A stretch of 64,000 bases of DNA from Paludibacteraceae bacterium (GCA_017483945.1 JAFUUE010000064.1:30810-94809); one strand, 5' to 3'. Counted from the first letter of the stretch, positions 44,675-53,393 are shown. Notes: generated by a model from the sequence alone, not told the origin. Made by a program: numbers and translations.

Positions 44675-44776
44675 ATGAAAAACACGGTGCAAAAGTACTG
44701 CTTTTTTGTTATTCCACCAAATCTTTTGACGAAAAAGTGCGTTTTTCGGGGCAGTTTTGATGAATTTGTCAAATAA
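44675..44776 (+). CDS. Possible 33-residue small protein
   Basis: An ATG-started frame reading MKNTVQKYCFFVIPPNLLTK then KCVFRGSFDEFVK. Much of it lies in repeat element D (44712-44748), so it may be chance. It is preceded by a TTAAATCTAATACC leader resembling sequence in front of the small RNA at 44958-45003. No homologue recognised. Confidence 0.2.
   Translation: MKNTVQKYCFFVIPPNLLTKKCVFRGSFDEFVK
44712..44748 (+). repeat. Dispersed hairpin element D, copy 1
   Basis: CCACCAAATCTTTT followed by hairpin CGAAAAA-GTGCG-TTTTTCG. Copy 2 at 63743-63780 has GCAAAAA ... TTTTTGC, preserving the stem. Confidence 0.75.
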
Positions 44777-44909
44777 AGTTTGCAAAAAGGCTGCATTATG
44801 TTACATAAATAGGGTATCTTCTATCATGGAGTGAGGCCGTAAAATGGTAAAAACAGGCATTTTGCTAACTGTAGTTTGCAAAATATGTTGTAAAACATAT
44901 AAAAAGTTC

Positions 44910-44940
44910 TTGCGTATATGGGAAAAAAGCAGTACCTTTG
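44910..44940 (+). promoter_or_regulatory. Promoter of an orphan small transcript
   Basis: TTG at 44910-44912, spacer CGTATATGGGAAAAAAGCAG, TACCTTTG at 44933-44940. Close match to the rpsP promoter including most of the spacer. No protein gene follows on this strand. Confidence 0.78.
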
Positions 44941-44945
44941 CACTC

Positions 44946-45036
44946 GTAATCAGAACAACACAATCTTTTTTGTACCTTAAAAAACTAAACAGACTAATAC
45001 CTTGGAAAAATAGACGTCGTGATGACGTCTTTTTTC
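44946..45036 (+). ncRNA. Candidate small RNA (about 90 nt)
   Basis: Bounded by a strong promoter (44910-44940) and a perfect terminator (45012-45036). The transcript carries no ORF of note and the next gene downstream is on the opposite strand. Its 5' part (AACACAATCTTTTTT, CTAATACC) resembles the segment at 44641-44674. Target or function unknown. Confidence 0.6.
45012..45036 (+). terminator. Terminator of candidate small RNA
   Basis: AGACGTC-GTGAT-GACGTCT followed by a run of six T. Confidence 0.88.
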
Positions 45037-45124
45037 TTTATAGATGGTGGTGTGCGTGAGGGAGTACGGATATTGCGGCGCGGGGTATAGCGGAGCACGT
45101 CCGAGGAGGGTGTCGTGGTGTCAG

Positions 45125-45175
45125 GATTCGCCTCTTTGTGGCGATTCGCGGGCGAGCCGCCCGCGTCCCAGGTGG
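45125..45175 (-). repeat. Dispersed hairpin element B, inverted copy
   Basis: GATTCGCC ... GGCGATTCGCGGGCGAGCC then CGCGTCCCAGGTGGG, the reverse of the arrangement at 6246-6312, without the CTCGGTCACAG core. The rest of 45041-45235 shows no gene. Confidence 0.85.
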
Positions 45176-45235
45176 GTCGGGGAGGGGGGCTGAGTACGGA
45201 TTAGGCGGATATGGCGGAGGAATTATAGTCCTTCG

Positions 45236-45357
45236 CGTAGTTGCTTTATCCGCCGGTACGTAGTCGCTTTATCTACCGGCACGTAGTTGCTTTATCTACC
45301 GGTGTGTAGTTTTTATCCGCCGGTACGTAGTTGCTTTATCTACCGGCGCGTAGTTGC
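45236..45357 (+). repeat. 23-bp tandem array derived from a gene end
   Basis: Five units of about 23 bp (CGTAGTTGCTTTATCTACCG and variants; one unit is 21 bp) and a partial sixth at 45349 which is coding sequence. Unit 5 contains the stop and last codons (LRAGR) of the DUF2238 gene. Confidence 0.93.
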
Positions 45358-46025
45358 TTGTAGCGTTCGATGAGTCGGTTGTGGTTGCAGAGTCCGTAGA
45401 TGGCGACGAGGAGTGCTCCGGCGAGGTCGAGCATGAGGTCCTGCATGGAGTCGCGCAGGGCGTCATGTCCGCAGAGGGGGATGTCCTCGGCGGTGAAGAT
45501 AGAGCCGGTGGTGGTAGCCATGAACTGCTGGGTGTTAGTGCCCATGAGGCTGTCGTAGGTATATTCGATAATCTCCCAGCAGGCGCCGAGTCCGAGTGAG
45601 AACATGACGAGGAAGAGGCAGAGGAACCACTTGTTGAAGTAGATATACTTGTCGTTCTCGGCCATGAGTACGTGGATGATCCACAGGGCGACCATGGAGA
45701 GGAGTATGCCGCTCTCGGCGTGCAGGAGTTTGTCCCACCAGGAGATACGTCCGTATAGGTTGAGCGCATCGCCCATGATGAGTGCGGAGAAACAGAAGAT
45801 GACGATGATGAGGGACAGGAGCCATGGCACCTCGATGCGGAAACGGCGTTTGAGCAGGTAGGGGAGCTGCATGATGAGGAGCATAGCCACATATTGCAGG
45901 CCGCGGAAGGCAATCTCGTCCCAGTGTCTGCCGAGGTAGATGAGCCATGCCACGTTAGCTACAGCCATGACGGCGAGCAGCCATGAGATGACGCGGTTGA
46001 GTCGGTGGAGATGATGCGAATTCAT
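45336..46025 (-). CDS. DUF2238 (YjdF-like) membrane protein
   Basis: 229 residues with about six hydrophobic segments. DUF2238-type motifs are visible: WWDKLLHAESGILLSM, then GACWEIIEYTYDSLMGTNTQ and DALRDSMQDLMLDLAGALLV. The family is an inner membrane protein of unknown function. Its last codons are within a 23-bp tandem array. A 9-bp inverted repeat and an 11-bp array lie upstream. Confidence 0.85.
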   Translation of the reverse strand: MNSHHLHRLNRVISWLLAVMAVANVAWLIYLGRHWDEIAFRGLQYVAMLLIMQLPYLLKRRFRIEVPWLLSLIIVIFCFSALIMGDALNLYGRISWWDKLLHAESGILLSMVALWIIHVLMAENDKYIYFNKWFLCLFLVMFSLGLGACWEIIEYTYDSLMGTNTQQFMATTTGSIFTAEDIPLCGHDALRDSMQDLMLDLAGALLVAIYGLCNHNRLIERYKQLRAGR

Positions 46026-46038
46026 GTGTGTAAGGGTG

Positions 46039-46114
46039 ACAGGATAGCCGGAAATCGACTATCCTGTGTTAATCCTGTGTTAATCCTGTGTTAATCCTGT
46101 GTTAATCCTGTGTT
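46039..46114 (+). repeat. Inverted repeat plus 11-bp tandem array (CCTGTGTTAAT)
   Basis: ACAGGATAG (46039-46047) pairs with CTATCCTGT (46059-46067); 4.7 units of CCTGTGTTAAT fill 46063-46114. This is the reverse complement of the unit at 29930-29978. Confidence 0.94.
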
Positions 46115-46133
46115 GGAGACAGGCGTCGGGGCG

Positions 46134-46442
46134 TCACTCGTATTCGTAATCGACGGCGGCTCGGCTGCTCTTGCATCGGCCGATATAGGCGGCGACGCGC
46201 TGGTGCTCCGGGTGGAACTGGTAGGTGTCGAGGTCCTCCCAACGGTCGAAGGTGCATGTGAGGCACAGGTCGTAATCGGTGCGCGGTGCGTTGGGGATAT
46301 TGATACCCACTTCCTCGCTGCGGAGGACGTCTATCTTGTCGCGCAAAGCGAGAAGCCCGTCGCGAATGAGGCGGGCGTTCTCGGCTTTGGTTTTTCCTTC
46401 GGCCTCGTCCAAGAGGCGGAAGAAGACTACGTGCTTAATCAT
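46134..46442 (-). CDS. Dabb (stress-responsive alpha/beta barrel) protein
   Basis: 102 residues, begins MIKHVVFFRLLDEAEGKTKA and ends with the typical HPEHQRVAAYIGRCKSSRAA. Dabb proteins are small dimeric ferredoxin-fold barrels; their roles vary and are not fixed here. A short gene between the M13 peptidase and DUF2238, same strand, with 8-bp and 11-bp arrays on its two sides. Confidence 0.9.
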   Translation of the reverse strand: MIKHVVFFRLLDEAEGKTKAENARLIRDGLLALRDKIDVLRSEEVGINIPNAPRTDYDLCLTCTFDRWEDLDTYQFHPEHQRVAAYIGRCKSSRAAVDYEYE

Positions 46443-46452
46443 TGTCAGATAA

Positions 46453-46492
46453 CTGGAATTCTGGAGTTCAGGAGTTCAGGAGTTCTGGAAAT
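46453..46492 (+). repeat. Five 8-bp tandem units (CTGGAGTT family)
   Basis: CTGGAATT, CTGGAGTT, CAGGAGTT, CAGGAGTT, CTGGAAAT in exact 8-bp register, ending 5 nt before the end of the M13 peptidase gene. A similar five-unit array is at 63626-63665. Confidence 0.92.
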
Positions 46493-46497
46493 CTTGA

Positions 46498-48519
46498 TTA
46501 CCAGATGCTGACGCGGCGTTCGGGTGCGACGTAGAGGGGCGACTCTTCGTTGATGTCCCACGCGTCGTACCAGGCCTGGATATGGGGCAGTGCGCCGTTG
46601 ACACGCCAGCGTCCGAGCGAGTGGGGATCGGACTTGGTGCGTTGGAGGATTTCCTCGGGGCGGATATTGCCGGCCCAGACATTGGCGTAGGCGAGGAAGA
46701 AGCGCTGTGCGGGGGTGAAGCCGTCGCGTTCGGTCAGGCGGTCAGCGGGTGCCTTGCGTGCCTCGTTGTTGCAGAAAGCCTGCCAGCTGATTTGCAGTCC
46801 TCCGTGGTCGGCGATGTTCTCTCCGAGCGTGAAGGCGCCGTTGGCATGTACGCCGGGTGCGACCTCGATGGCGCTGAAGAAGTCGGACATGACTTGTGTG
46901 CGTGCGTCGAAGCGCTCTTTGTCCTCGGGCGTCCACCAGTTGTTGAGGTTGCCGTCCTTGTCGAACTGGCATCCCTGGTCGTCGAATCCGTGTGTCATCT
47001 CGTGTCCGATGACGACACCGATAGCGCCGTAGTTGAAGGCGTCATCGGCGGACATGTCGAAGAAGGGGTACTGGAGTATGCCTGCGGGGAAGCAAATCTC
47101 GTTGCTGGAGGGGTTGTAGTAGGCATTGACGGTCTGGGGTGTCATGTACCACTTGGTCTTGTCCACGGGTTTGTTGAGGTAGCTGAGCGAGTAGGCCTGC
47201 TCGAACTTAGCTGCGCGCTGGAGGTTCTCGTAGTAGCTGACGGCGGGGTCGATGTCGAGTGCGGAGTAGTCGCGCCACTTGTCGGGATAGCCGATTTTGA
47301 CGGTGAAGGCGTTGAGTTTCTCGAGCGCTTTGGCTTTGGTCTCGTCGGACATCCATTCGAGTGCTTGGATACGTTGTCCGAGGGACTCCTGGAGGTTGTG
47401 TACGAGGGCGAGCATGCGCTCCTTGTTCTCCTCGGGGAAGTACTTGGCGACATACATCTGTCCTACTGCTTCTCCGAGCGTGCCGTTGACGATACCCACG
47501 GCGCGTTTCCAGAGGGGACGGGGCTCGAGCGCTCCGGAGAGGAGGCGTCCGTAGAAGTCGAAGTTGGCGTTATATATCTCGTTGCTCAGGTAGCCGGCTG
47601 CGCCGTCGATGACCTGCCAAGCGAAGAGTGTGCGGAGGTCCCGGATGCTCTCTTCGTCGAGCATGCGTGCGGCCTCTTGGAGGTGGCGGACCTGTCCGAC
47701 GGAGAGGCTGTCCGTTTGGATGTCCATGGCGCCGAAGAAGGCATCCCAGTCCACTTGGGGCGCCAGTTCGCGCAGTTCGCCCAGGGACATCTTGTTGTAG
47801 TTAGCGACGGGGTCGCGGAGCTCGACATTGTTGAGTGCGGCGCCGGCCAGACGTGTCTCCATGCGGAGGACGGTCTTGGCGCGCTCGTCGGCGTTGTCGA
47901 AGCCGAAGAGGGTGAACATGCGTGCGATATGCTTGAGGTACTCGGCACGAATCATGGTGGTGTGTTCGTCGGTGTCGAAGTAGTACTCTTTCTCGCCGAG
48001 GGCGAAGCCGCCCTGGCACTCGTTGAGGATGTTCATGCTGCTGTTCATGGCGTCAGCCTCGACATACATGCCGAAGAGTCCGCACTCCATGGAGCGTCCG
48101 AGGAAGGCACTGAGGTCTTTGCGCTCGAGCGTGGCAATCTCCTCCAGGGAGTGGCGCACGGGCTCGATACCTTCGCCGGTGCGGCGCGTGGTGTCCATGG
48201 CGAGGTTGTAGATGTCGCCTATCTTCTGGGCGATAGAGCCGTGCTCGTGCTGCTCGGCGGCCAGGTCGGTGATGAGTCCGTTGACCTGCTCGAGGTTACG
48301 GAGTCCGAGTTGGTCGAACGTGCCGAATCGGCTGTATTCGTCGGGGATGGGGTTGTTCTTCATCCATCCGCCGCAGGCGAATTGGTAGAAGTCCTGTCTG
48401 GGACAAGCGGTGGTGTCCAGGTTGTCCGGATTGATGCCCGTGGTCTGTTGTGCGGGCTTGTTGCAAGCGGTCATGAGTAGAGCCATAGTTGCAAGGGATA
48501 AGATGATTGATTTACGCAT
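46498..48519 (-). CDS. M13 family (neprilysin/PepO-like) metallopeptidase lipoprotein
   Basis: 673 residues with lipobox MTAC (Cys19). Zinc motif GHEMTH (H506, E507, H510), third ligand in GENIADHGGL, and the conserved NAYYNPSSNEICFPAGILQ. It ends with the signature-type CxxW-less C terminus ERRVSIW. A periplasmic or surface peptidase that cuts short peptides. Start at 48519 gives the signal peptide. The Dabb gene follows downstream on the same strand. Confidence 0.95.
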   Translation of the reverse strand: MRKSIILSLATMALLMTACNKPAQQTTGINPDNLDTTACPRQDFYQFACGGWMKNNPIPDEYSRFGTFDQLGLRNLEQVNGLITDLAAEQHEHGSIAQKIGDIYNLAMDTTRRTGEGIEPVRHSLEEIATLERKDLSAFLGRSMECGLFGMYVEADAMNSSMNILNECQGGFALGEKEYYFDTDEHTTMIRAEYLKHIARMFTLFGFDNADERAKTVLRMETRLAGAALNNVELRDPVANYNKMSLGELRELAPQVDWDAFFGAMDIQTDSLSVGQVRHLQEAARMLDEESIRDLRTLFAWQVIDGAAGYLSNEIYNANFDFYGRLLSGALEPRPLWKRAVGIVNGTLGEAVGQMYVAKYFPEENKERMLALVHNLQESLGQRIQALEWMSDETKAKALEKLNAFTVKIGYPDKWRDYSALDIDPAVSYYENLQRAAKFEQAYSLSYLNKPVDKTKWYMTPQTVNAYYNPSSNEICFPAGILQYPFFDMSADDAFNYGAIGVVIGHEMTHGFDDQGCQFDKDGNLNNWWTPEDKERFDARTQVMSDFFSAIEVAPGVHANGAFTLGENIADHGGLQISWQAFCNNEARKAPADRLTERDGFTPAQRFFLAYANVWAGNIRPEEILQRTKSDPHSLGRWRVNGALPHIQAWYDAWDINEESPLYVAPERRVSIW

Positions 48520-48523
48520 TGTG

Positions 48524-49330
48524 TTAGTTTATTTGTTGTAATGTTAATTGGTTCATGAGTCGGCGTTCGGGGTCGTAGAACCAGCCGTATTTATTGAAGT
48601 AGCGGCAGAGGTTAACGATGTGTATGATGAGCATGCGCGGGCTGTGGTATGAGGCGCGTGCATGGTTATGTACGATGGTGACGTCGGGCAGGTAGAGGGT
48701 GAGCCGGTTTCGGTGGATAGAGCGCGTGAGGTCGATGTCCTCGGGGTACATGAAGTAGCGTTCGTCGAAGAGGCCGGCCTCCAGTGCGGCCTCGGTGCGG
48801 AGGAACATGAAGCATCCGCTGAGGTAGGGCACGTTGAGGGGCTTGTCGTAGCCGGAGCGGCGCAGTTCGTAGCGCTCGTTGCGCCGTCGCATCAGGGCTT
48901 TGGGCAGGAATCGCCGTCCGAAGACATCCAACGGGGTGGGGAGCAGTTTGCATAGGTACTGGAGCGAGCCGTCGGGGTAGGTGACCCGTGGCATGAGGCT
49001 GCCCACCTGCGGGTTGTGCTCCATGAAGGTGTGGAGGCGGTCGATGTCCTCGGGTGCGACGAGGATGTCGCTGTTGAGGACGAGGTGGTAGGGGATATGG
49101 TCATAGACGGACTCACGGAGGGCGATGTTGTGCGCGCGACCGTAGCCGAGGTTGGCGTTATTATATATATAGGTGCATCGTTCGTCGTCCACGAACCGCT
49201 CCGCCGCGGGTGCGGGGGAGTTGTCGAGGAGGTAGAGCCGGTGGAGGCAGCTGACGCGGAGCAGTTGCTCAGCGAGTCGGCGGACCTGTTCCCGGTCGGG
49301 TTGATATAGAACGATGGATATATTGAGCAT
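48524..49330 (-). CDS. Glycosyltransferase family 2 (rhamnosyltransferase-like)
   Basis: 268 residues from the ATG at 49330. GT2 motifs: NISIVLYQPDREQVRRLAEQ, LGYGRAHNIA, LVLNSDILV (acidic sugar-nucleotide site) and GLFDERYFMYPEDIDLTRSI. Probably adds a sugar to a lipid-linked glycan at the inner membrane. It is one of four glycosyltransferases plus a polymerase in a minus-strand cluster (48524-53381). Confidence 0.93.
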   Translation of the reverse strand: MLNISIVLYQPDREQVRRLAEQLLRVSCLHRLYLLDNSPAPAAERFVDDERCTYIYNNANLGYGRAHNIALRESVYDHIPYHLVLNSDILVAPEDIDRLHTFMEHNPQVGSLMPRVTYPDGSLQYLCKLLPTPLDVFGRRFLPKALMRRRNERYELRRSGYDKPLNVPYLSGCFMFLRTEAALEAGLFDERYFMYPEDIDLTRSIHRNRLTLYLPDVTIVHNHARASYHSPRMLIIHIVNLCRYFNKYGWFYDPERRLMNQLTLQQIN

Positions 49331-49332
49331 CT

Positions 49333-50106
49333 TTACTTGCGGTATTTCATGAATCCGGCCCATGCCCAGCAGCAGAGGTAGTAGAGGCTGGGAAGCACAC
49401 CCATGCCGAGTCCTCGGCGGTAGGCCAGGTACTGCGGACGTATCATGCGCCGTTTGCTGTGTGAGACGCCGCTGGTGGACATGCGGTAGGAGCCGAGCAC
49501 TTCGGGGTTGCCATAGACATCGCCGGCCCGGCGCATGATTTCCAGCCAGAAGAGGTAGTCGTCGCGTAGGCTGCGGAAGTCCTCGCGCAGGTAGAACTTG
49601 CCGTAGGGCACGGTGTCGTACAGTCCGGTCAGGCAGGTGATGGAGCATGTGCGCAGCATGTCGCGGTAGGTGGCGCGGAAGGGCGGTGTGTAGGGGCGGA
49701 GTATCTCGCGTCCCTGCTCGTCGATGCGCTTGTGTGCGCTGCAGACGAGTCGGGCGTTGTTATCCGCCATGAAGCGCAGCTGTGACTCGAGGAACGCGGG
49801 TTCCCAGAGGTCGTCGGCGTCGAGTAGGGCGATGTAGCGCCCTTGTGCTTGACGGATGCCGTTGTTGCGTGCGGCGGCGCTGCCGGCGTTGGGCTGGTCG
49901 ATGACGCGGATGCGCGGGTCTCGCGCGGCGTAGTCCTGCGCGATAGCCAGGCTGTTGTCGCGGCTGCCGTCGTTGATGATGAGCATCTCCCAATGCGGGT
50001 AGGTCTGGCGGAGGACGCTGTCGATAGTCTGGGACATGAAGCGTTCGCCGTTATAGACGGGTGTGATGATGCTGACGAGTCGGTTATTTGTTATGTCGGG
50101 TTCCAT
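49333..50106 (-). CDS. Glycosyltransferase family 2
   Basis: 257 residues, begins MEPDITNNRLVSIITPVYNG with INDGSRDNS (about residue 45), AAARNNGIRQAQGRYIALLDADD (metal-binding DxD about residue 96) and a C-terminal hydrophobic end. The ATG at 50106 was chosen because upstream residues encode repeat-like sequence. Acts in surface polysaccharide assembly. Confidence 0.93.
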   Translation of the reverse strand: MEPDITNNRLVSIITPVYNGERFMSQTIDSVLRQTYPHWEMLIINDGSRDNSLAIAQDYAARDPRIRVIDQPNAGSAAARNNGIRQAQGRYIALLDADDLWEPAFLESQLRFMADNNARLVCSAHKRIDEQGREILRPYTPPFRATYRDMLRTCSITCLTGLYDTVPYGKFYLREDFRSLRDDYLFWLEIMRRAGDVYGNPEVLGSYRMSTSGVSHSKRRMIRPQYLAYRRGLGMGVLPSLYYLCCWAWAGFMKYRK

Positions 50107-50140
50107 TATTCGTGGGTTAGGGATTGGGTCGGAGTCGTCT

Positions 50141-50173
50141 CGACCGTCGGTCGACCGTCGGCCGACCGTCGGC
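50141..50173 (+). repeat. 11-bp palindromic tandem array (CGACCGTCGGT x3)
   Basis: Three 11-bp units (50141-50151, 50152-50162, 50163-50173), each containing the near-palindrome CCGTCGG, located directly after the GT4 stop. Confidence 0.93.
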
Positions 50174-50177
50174 TCCG

Positions 50178-51329
50178 CTACGGGTTGGGTACGGATTGGA
50201 TGTCGGGGTCTGCACCTGATGGCGCACTCGCGGGCGAGCCGCCCGCATCCCAGGCGAGTGTTAGTTGGTGGAGCAGTTCGTCCCATTGTGCGCCGATGCG
50301 CTCGGGTTGGTAGGGACGGACGATGTCGGGGGTCCGGCGGCGGAGCTGTTCGCGCAGGTCGGCGTCGTTGATGAGTCGCAGGAGCGCTTCGGCGAGGGCG
50401 TCTGTGTCCTCGGGCGGGACGAGCACTCCGCCTCCGTCGGCCAAGAGGACGTCGGGTCCTTCGGGGCAACGGAAGGAGACGATGGGCAGTCCGCAGGCGG
50501 CGGCTTCGAGCAGGACCATGGGGAAGCCCTCGAAGCGAGAGGACATGACGTAGAAGGCGCTGTCGGCATAGACCTGCTCTATGTCCGCGCGGTAGCCGCA
50601 GAAGCGGACGAGGTGTGTCAGGCGGAGGCTGCGGCATTGGTCCTCGAGGGCTGCGCGCTGCTCGCCCTCGCCGTAGATGTCGATATGCCAGTCGCCCATG
50701 CGGTCTGCGATGGAGGCGACGGCGGTGAGCAGGAGGTCATAGCCTTTCTGGGGCGTGAGCCGTCCGACGGAGACGATGCTCCGGCTGTCTGTGCCGCGGT
50801 AGGGCAAGGGGTTGACGGACACCATGTTAGGTATGCAATAGACGTTGCGCAGCCCTTCGGCCAGGAAGAGGTCGCGGTCTTTGTCGGTGAGGGTGACGAG
50901 GGCGCGCATGCGGCGATAGAGGCGTCCCCGGAGCCAACGTACGGGGGCGTTGTACATGGCGTACTTGAAGTGCTCGCAGGCGACGGCTTTGCCGCCGAAT
51001 CCCGCGAGGACGCCTAAGGTGCAGGCTAACAGGCGTTGGCAGATGATGACGTCGGCGTTGCGCAGAGCCTCGCACCGACGGACGTCGGAGACGCGGCGGA
51101 GCACCTTGCCGAGTCGCCGTGTGGCGCTATCGTGCAGGGTGTAAGACTGTTGTGTGAGGTAATGGAGTGCGACGCCTTCGGCATGGTAGTGGGGCTCGGG
51201 TTCGGAGCGGAAGACGGAGACGATGGTGACTCGGTGGCCTTGCCGGGCCAGTTCGGCGGCCAGGCAGCAGGTGGTCCGTTCGGTCCCTCCGGCGGTGGTG
51301 ATGTCTTGTATGAGGAAGGCAATGTGCAT
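50178..51329 (-). CDS. Glycosyltransferase family 4
   Basis: 383 residues, GT-B fold. N-terminal IAFLIQDITTAGGTERTTCC and the C-terminal donor site SVGRLTPQKGYDLLLTAVAS, then EGFPMVLLEAAACGLPIVSF. It transfers a nucleotide sugar to a lipid-linked acceptor. The last ~25 residues (AWDAGGSPASAPSGADPD) are encoded by dispersed element B, so the normal terminus has been overwritten or extended. Confidence 0.93.
   Translation of the reverse strand: MHIAFLIQDITTAGGTERTTCCLAAELARQGHRVTIVSVFRSEPEPHYHAEGVALHYLTQQSYTLHDSATRRLGKVLRRVSDVRRCEALRNADVIICQRLLACTLGVLAGFGGKAVACEHFKYAMYNAPVRWLRGRLYRRMRALVTLTDKDRDLFLAEGLRNVYCIPNMVSVNPLPYRGTDSRSIVSVGRLTPQKGYDLLLTAVASIADRMGDWHIDIYGEGEQRAALEDQCRSLRLTHLVRFCGYRADIEQVYADSAFYVMSSRFEGFPMVLLEAAACGLPIVSFRCPEGPDVLLADGGGVLVPPEDTDALAEALLRLINDADLREQLRRRTPDIVRPYQPERIGAQWDELLHQLTLAWDAGGSPASAPSGADPDIQSVPNP
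50222..50254 (-). repeat. Dispersed hairpin element B inside GT4 3' end
   Basis: CGCGGGCGAGCCGCCCG then CATCCCAGG, inverted orientation, read in frame as the C-terminal residues of the GT4. Confidence 0.85.
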
Positions 51330-51330
51330 G

Positions 51331-52155
51331 TTACAAGGTGTGGAGGGCGAAGAAATAGCGTGTCTTCCAGTAGAGGAAGTGGAGGATGTTGCGGAAGACG
51401 AGCGGGTAGCCCGTTTGATAACTGCGGACGGCGAGCATGTATTTCTCGCGCAGGTTGGTCAGCCGGAAGCGGTAGCGCTGCGCACCGCACACGTTATCAC
51501 CGTGTTGGCGGTAGAGCATGGTGGCTTGCGGGACGGGTACGACGCGCCCGCCGGCGTCGAGGACGCGTATGCCTATCCATGCGTCGTGCATGAAGACGTG
51601 GGGGTTGAAGGGGAGGACGGCGGTGCGCGCGGCGCCGTTCATCATCATGGCGCAGCCGGTGACGCTGTTACAGATGGCCAGATAATGGATGTTGGTGTCC
51701 AGGATTTCCGGGTGGATGCCGCCGAACTGCCAGAAGGATGGTGCTATCGGGCGGAGTTGCTCGTCCACGACGCGCAGGTCGGTGTGCACGACGAGCGGCG
51801 TGCCGGTGCCGAGGGCGGCCTCCTGCTCCTGCATGGCGCGCAGGGTGAGGGCGACCTTGTCGGGGAGCCAGACGTCGTCCTGGTCGGCAAACATGTAGTA
51901 ATCAGCCCCTTCGTGCTCGGCGAGCAGCCGCTCGAAGGAGCGCATGGCGCCCAGTTGGGGCTCGTTGTCCCGGTGGAGGATGATGCGCTCGGGCAGGCGT
52001 TCGGCATACTCTTGCAGCAGGGCGACCGTGCCGTCGGTGCTGCCGTCGTCGCGGACGAACAGGCGCCAGTCGGCGCAGGTCTGGCCGATGATGGAGTCGA
52101 GTTGCTCGCGCAGGTAGCGTTCGCCGTTGTATGTGGACATCAATATATGTATCAT
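51331..52155 (-). CDS. Glycosyltransferase family 2
   Basis: 274 residues: MIHILMSTYNGERYLREQLD, RDDGSTDGT, and YYMFADQDDVWLPDKV (metal site). A late VPQATMLYRQHGDNVCG motif is typical of the WfgS/WfeV-like GT2 group. Adjacent (1 nt) to the GT4 gene and follows the polymerase gene. Confidence 0.93.
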   Translation of the reverse strand: MIHILMSTYNGERYLREQLDSIIGQTCADWRLFVRDDGSTDGTVALLQEYAERLPERIILHRDNEPQLGAMRSFERLLAEHEGADYYMFADQDDVWLPDKVALTLRAMQEQEAALGTGTPLVVHTDLRVVDEQLRPIAPSFWQFGGIHPEILDTNIHYLAICNSVTGCAMMMNGAARTAVLPFNPHVFMHDAWIGIRVLDAGGRVVPVPQATMLYRQHGDNVCGAQRYRFRLTNLREKYMLAVRSYQTGYPLVFRNILHFLYWKTRYFFALHTL

Positions 52156-52157
52156 CC

Positions 52158-53381
52158 TCAGTGTTTTATCTTGTTCTGTTCGTTCTTCATGAAGTCCTCT
52201 TTCCAGTAGCGTTCCGCCAAGCGTAGTTGCGCCGTCCGCACGTCGGTTACTTTCTTTCCGGACAGGCAGAACACGGTGCAGTCGTTATAGACATTGTTCT
52301 TCAACTGCAGTGTGCCGGCATGGAAGGAATATGCGCTATGTGCCAGATAAACAAATACTAACAGGCTGGCGGCTTGCTTTATCAACTGCCCGTATGGGAT
52401 ATGCTGTCCGCTGTCTTCGCTCGTCTGTATTGTCCGGAAAAGATACACGATGACGATGGGCAGGAAATAGGAGCGGAGCCGCACTAACAGGTAGTAATAT
52501 TGGTATAGCACCACTACCATAGCCAATCCGACTAACGCAGTTGCCGCGATGGACTCTGCGCGGGTATGGCTATGTTGCGTAAAATGGGTGATGCATACTA
52601 AGGTCGCCGCATAGATGAGGAACACCACTTGTACCTGTCGCCCGAGTCCGAGGTGGTGAATAATTGAGTCGCGGAAGCTGGCCGGCAAGGGAAGATGCGA
52701 GACGAACGGTGTGGACACATTCGCGATAGGCAGGAGGAATACCAATACCAACACAACCAGCAGTAGTTGATAAAGATATGGCTGCACCATGCGGCTGCGG
52801 ACCATGTAGTAGAATAGTACTACTGCCACCACAAACGCCCCCGACTTATGGAAGGCTGCCGTTAAGAGCGCACATACCACTGCACCGATATATCGCCTGT
52901 CGCGCAGACATAGAACAAACAGGACAAAGCACGCTACAGACAGACATTGGCGGTAGGTGGCAAAGATACATTTATAGTCCAACACAACCAGTATCGCAAG
53001 CGCAAACGAACGCTTGCGGTCGATGTTCCTGAATAACAACGCGATAACGCCGAAATAGAACAGCGACACAATGGCGGTCATCCAGTAGAATGACACGCCC
53101 CAATCCTTCAGTATGCGGCAGAATATAGCAAATCCGGGCTCAAACGTATAAGGTATCTTGTCCGGATGCGCCAGTATTTGCCCGATGGGCGGAATCTTCT
53201 CATAGAAAGGGACATAGCTCAAAATGTCAGGACCGTAGTAGTACTTGATGGTGAACAGGAAGGCGACGACCCCGAACGCCACATAGTAGATGTCGCGTTG
53301 CAAACGCGGCGAGCGCTCGGTCAGGAAGTCGCTGAATCCGAACGCCATGGCGATACACAGTATGAGTGTGATGAGGTTCAT
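52158..53381 (-). CDS. EpsG-type polysaccharide polymerase
   Basis: 407 residues with about ten hydrophobic segments. The pattern KYYYGPDILSYVPFYEKI near residue 50 and later helices match EpsG-like polymerases of exopolysaccharide/O-antigen. It would polymerise repeat units made by the neighbouring transferases. Base composition is noticeably less GC-rich than the genes on both sides, suggesting exchange of this gene. Confidence 0.82.
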   Translation of the reverse strand: MNLITLILCIAMAFGFSDFLTERSPRLQRDIYYVAFGVVAFLFTIKYYYGPDILSYVPFYEKIPPIGQILAHPDKIPYTFEPGFAIFCRILKDWGVSFYWMTAIVSLFYFGVIALLFRNIDRKRSFALAILVVLDYKCIFATYRQCLSVACFVLFVLCLRDRRYIGAVVCALLTAAFHKSGAFVVAVVLFYYMVRSRMVQPYLYQLLLVVLVLVFLLPIANVSTPFVSHLPLPASFRDSIIHHLGLGRQVQVVFLIYAATLVCITHFTQHSHTRAESIAATALVGLAMVVVLYQYYYLLVRLRSYFLPIVIVYLFRTIQTSEDSGQHIPYGQLIKQAASLLVFVYLAHSAYSFHAGTLQLKNNVYNDCTVFCLSGKKVTDVRTAQLRLAERYWKEDFMKNEQNKIKH

Positions 53382-53393
53382 CGCGTCCTAATC

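Noticed and set aside
45236-45357. CRISPR-like 23-bp repeats
   Set aside because: Units are directly adjacent without spacers and derive from the end of a gene.
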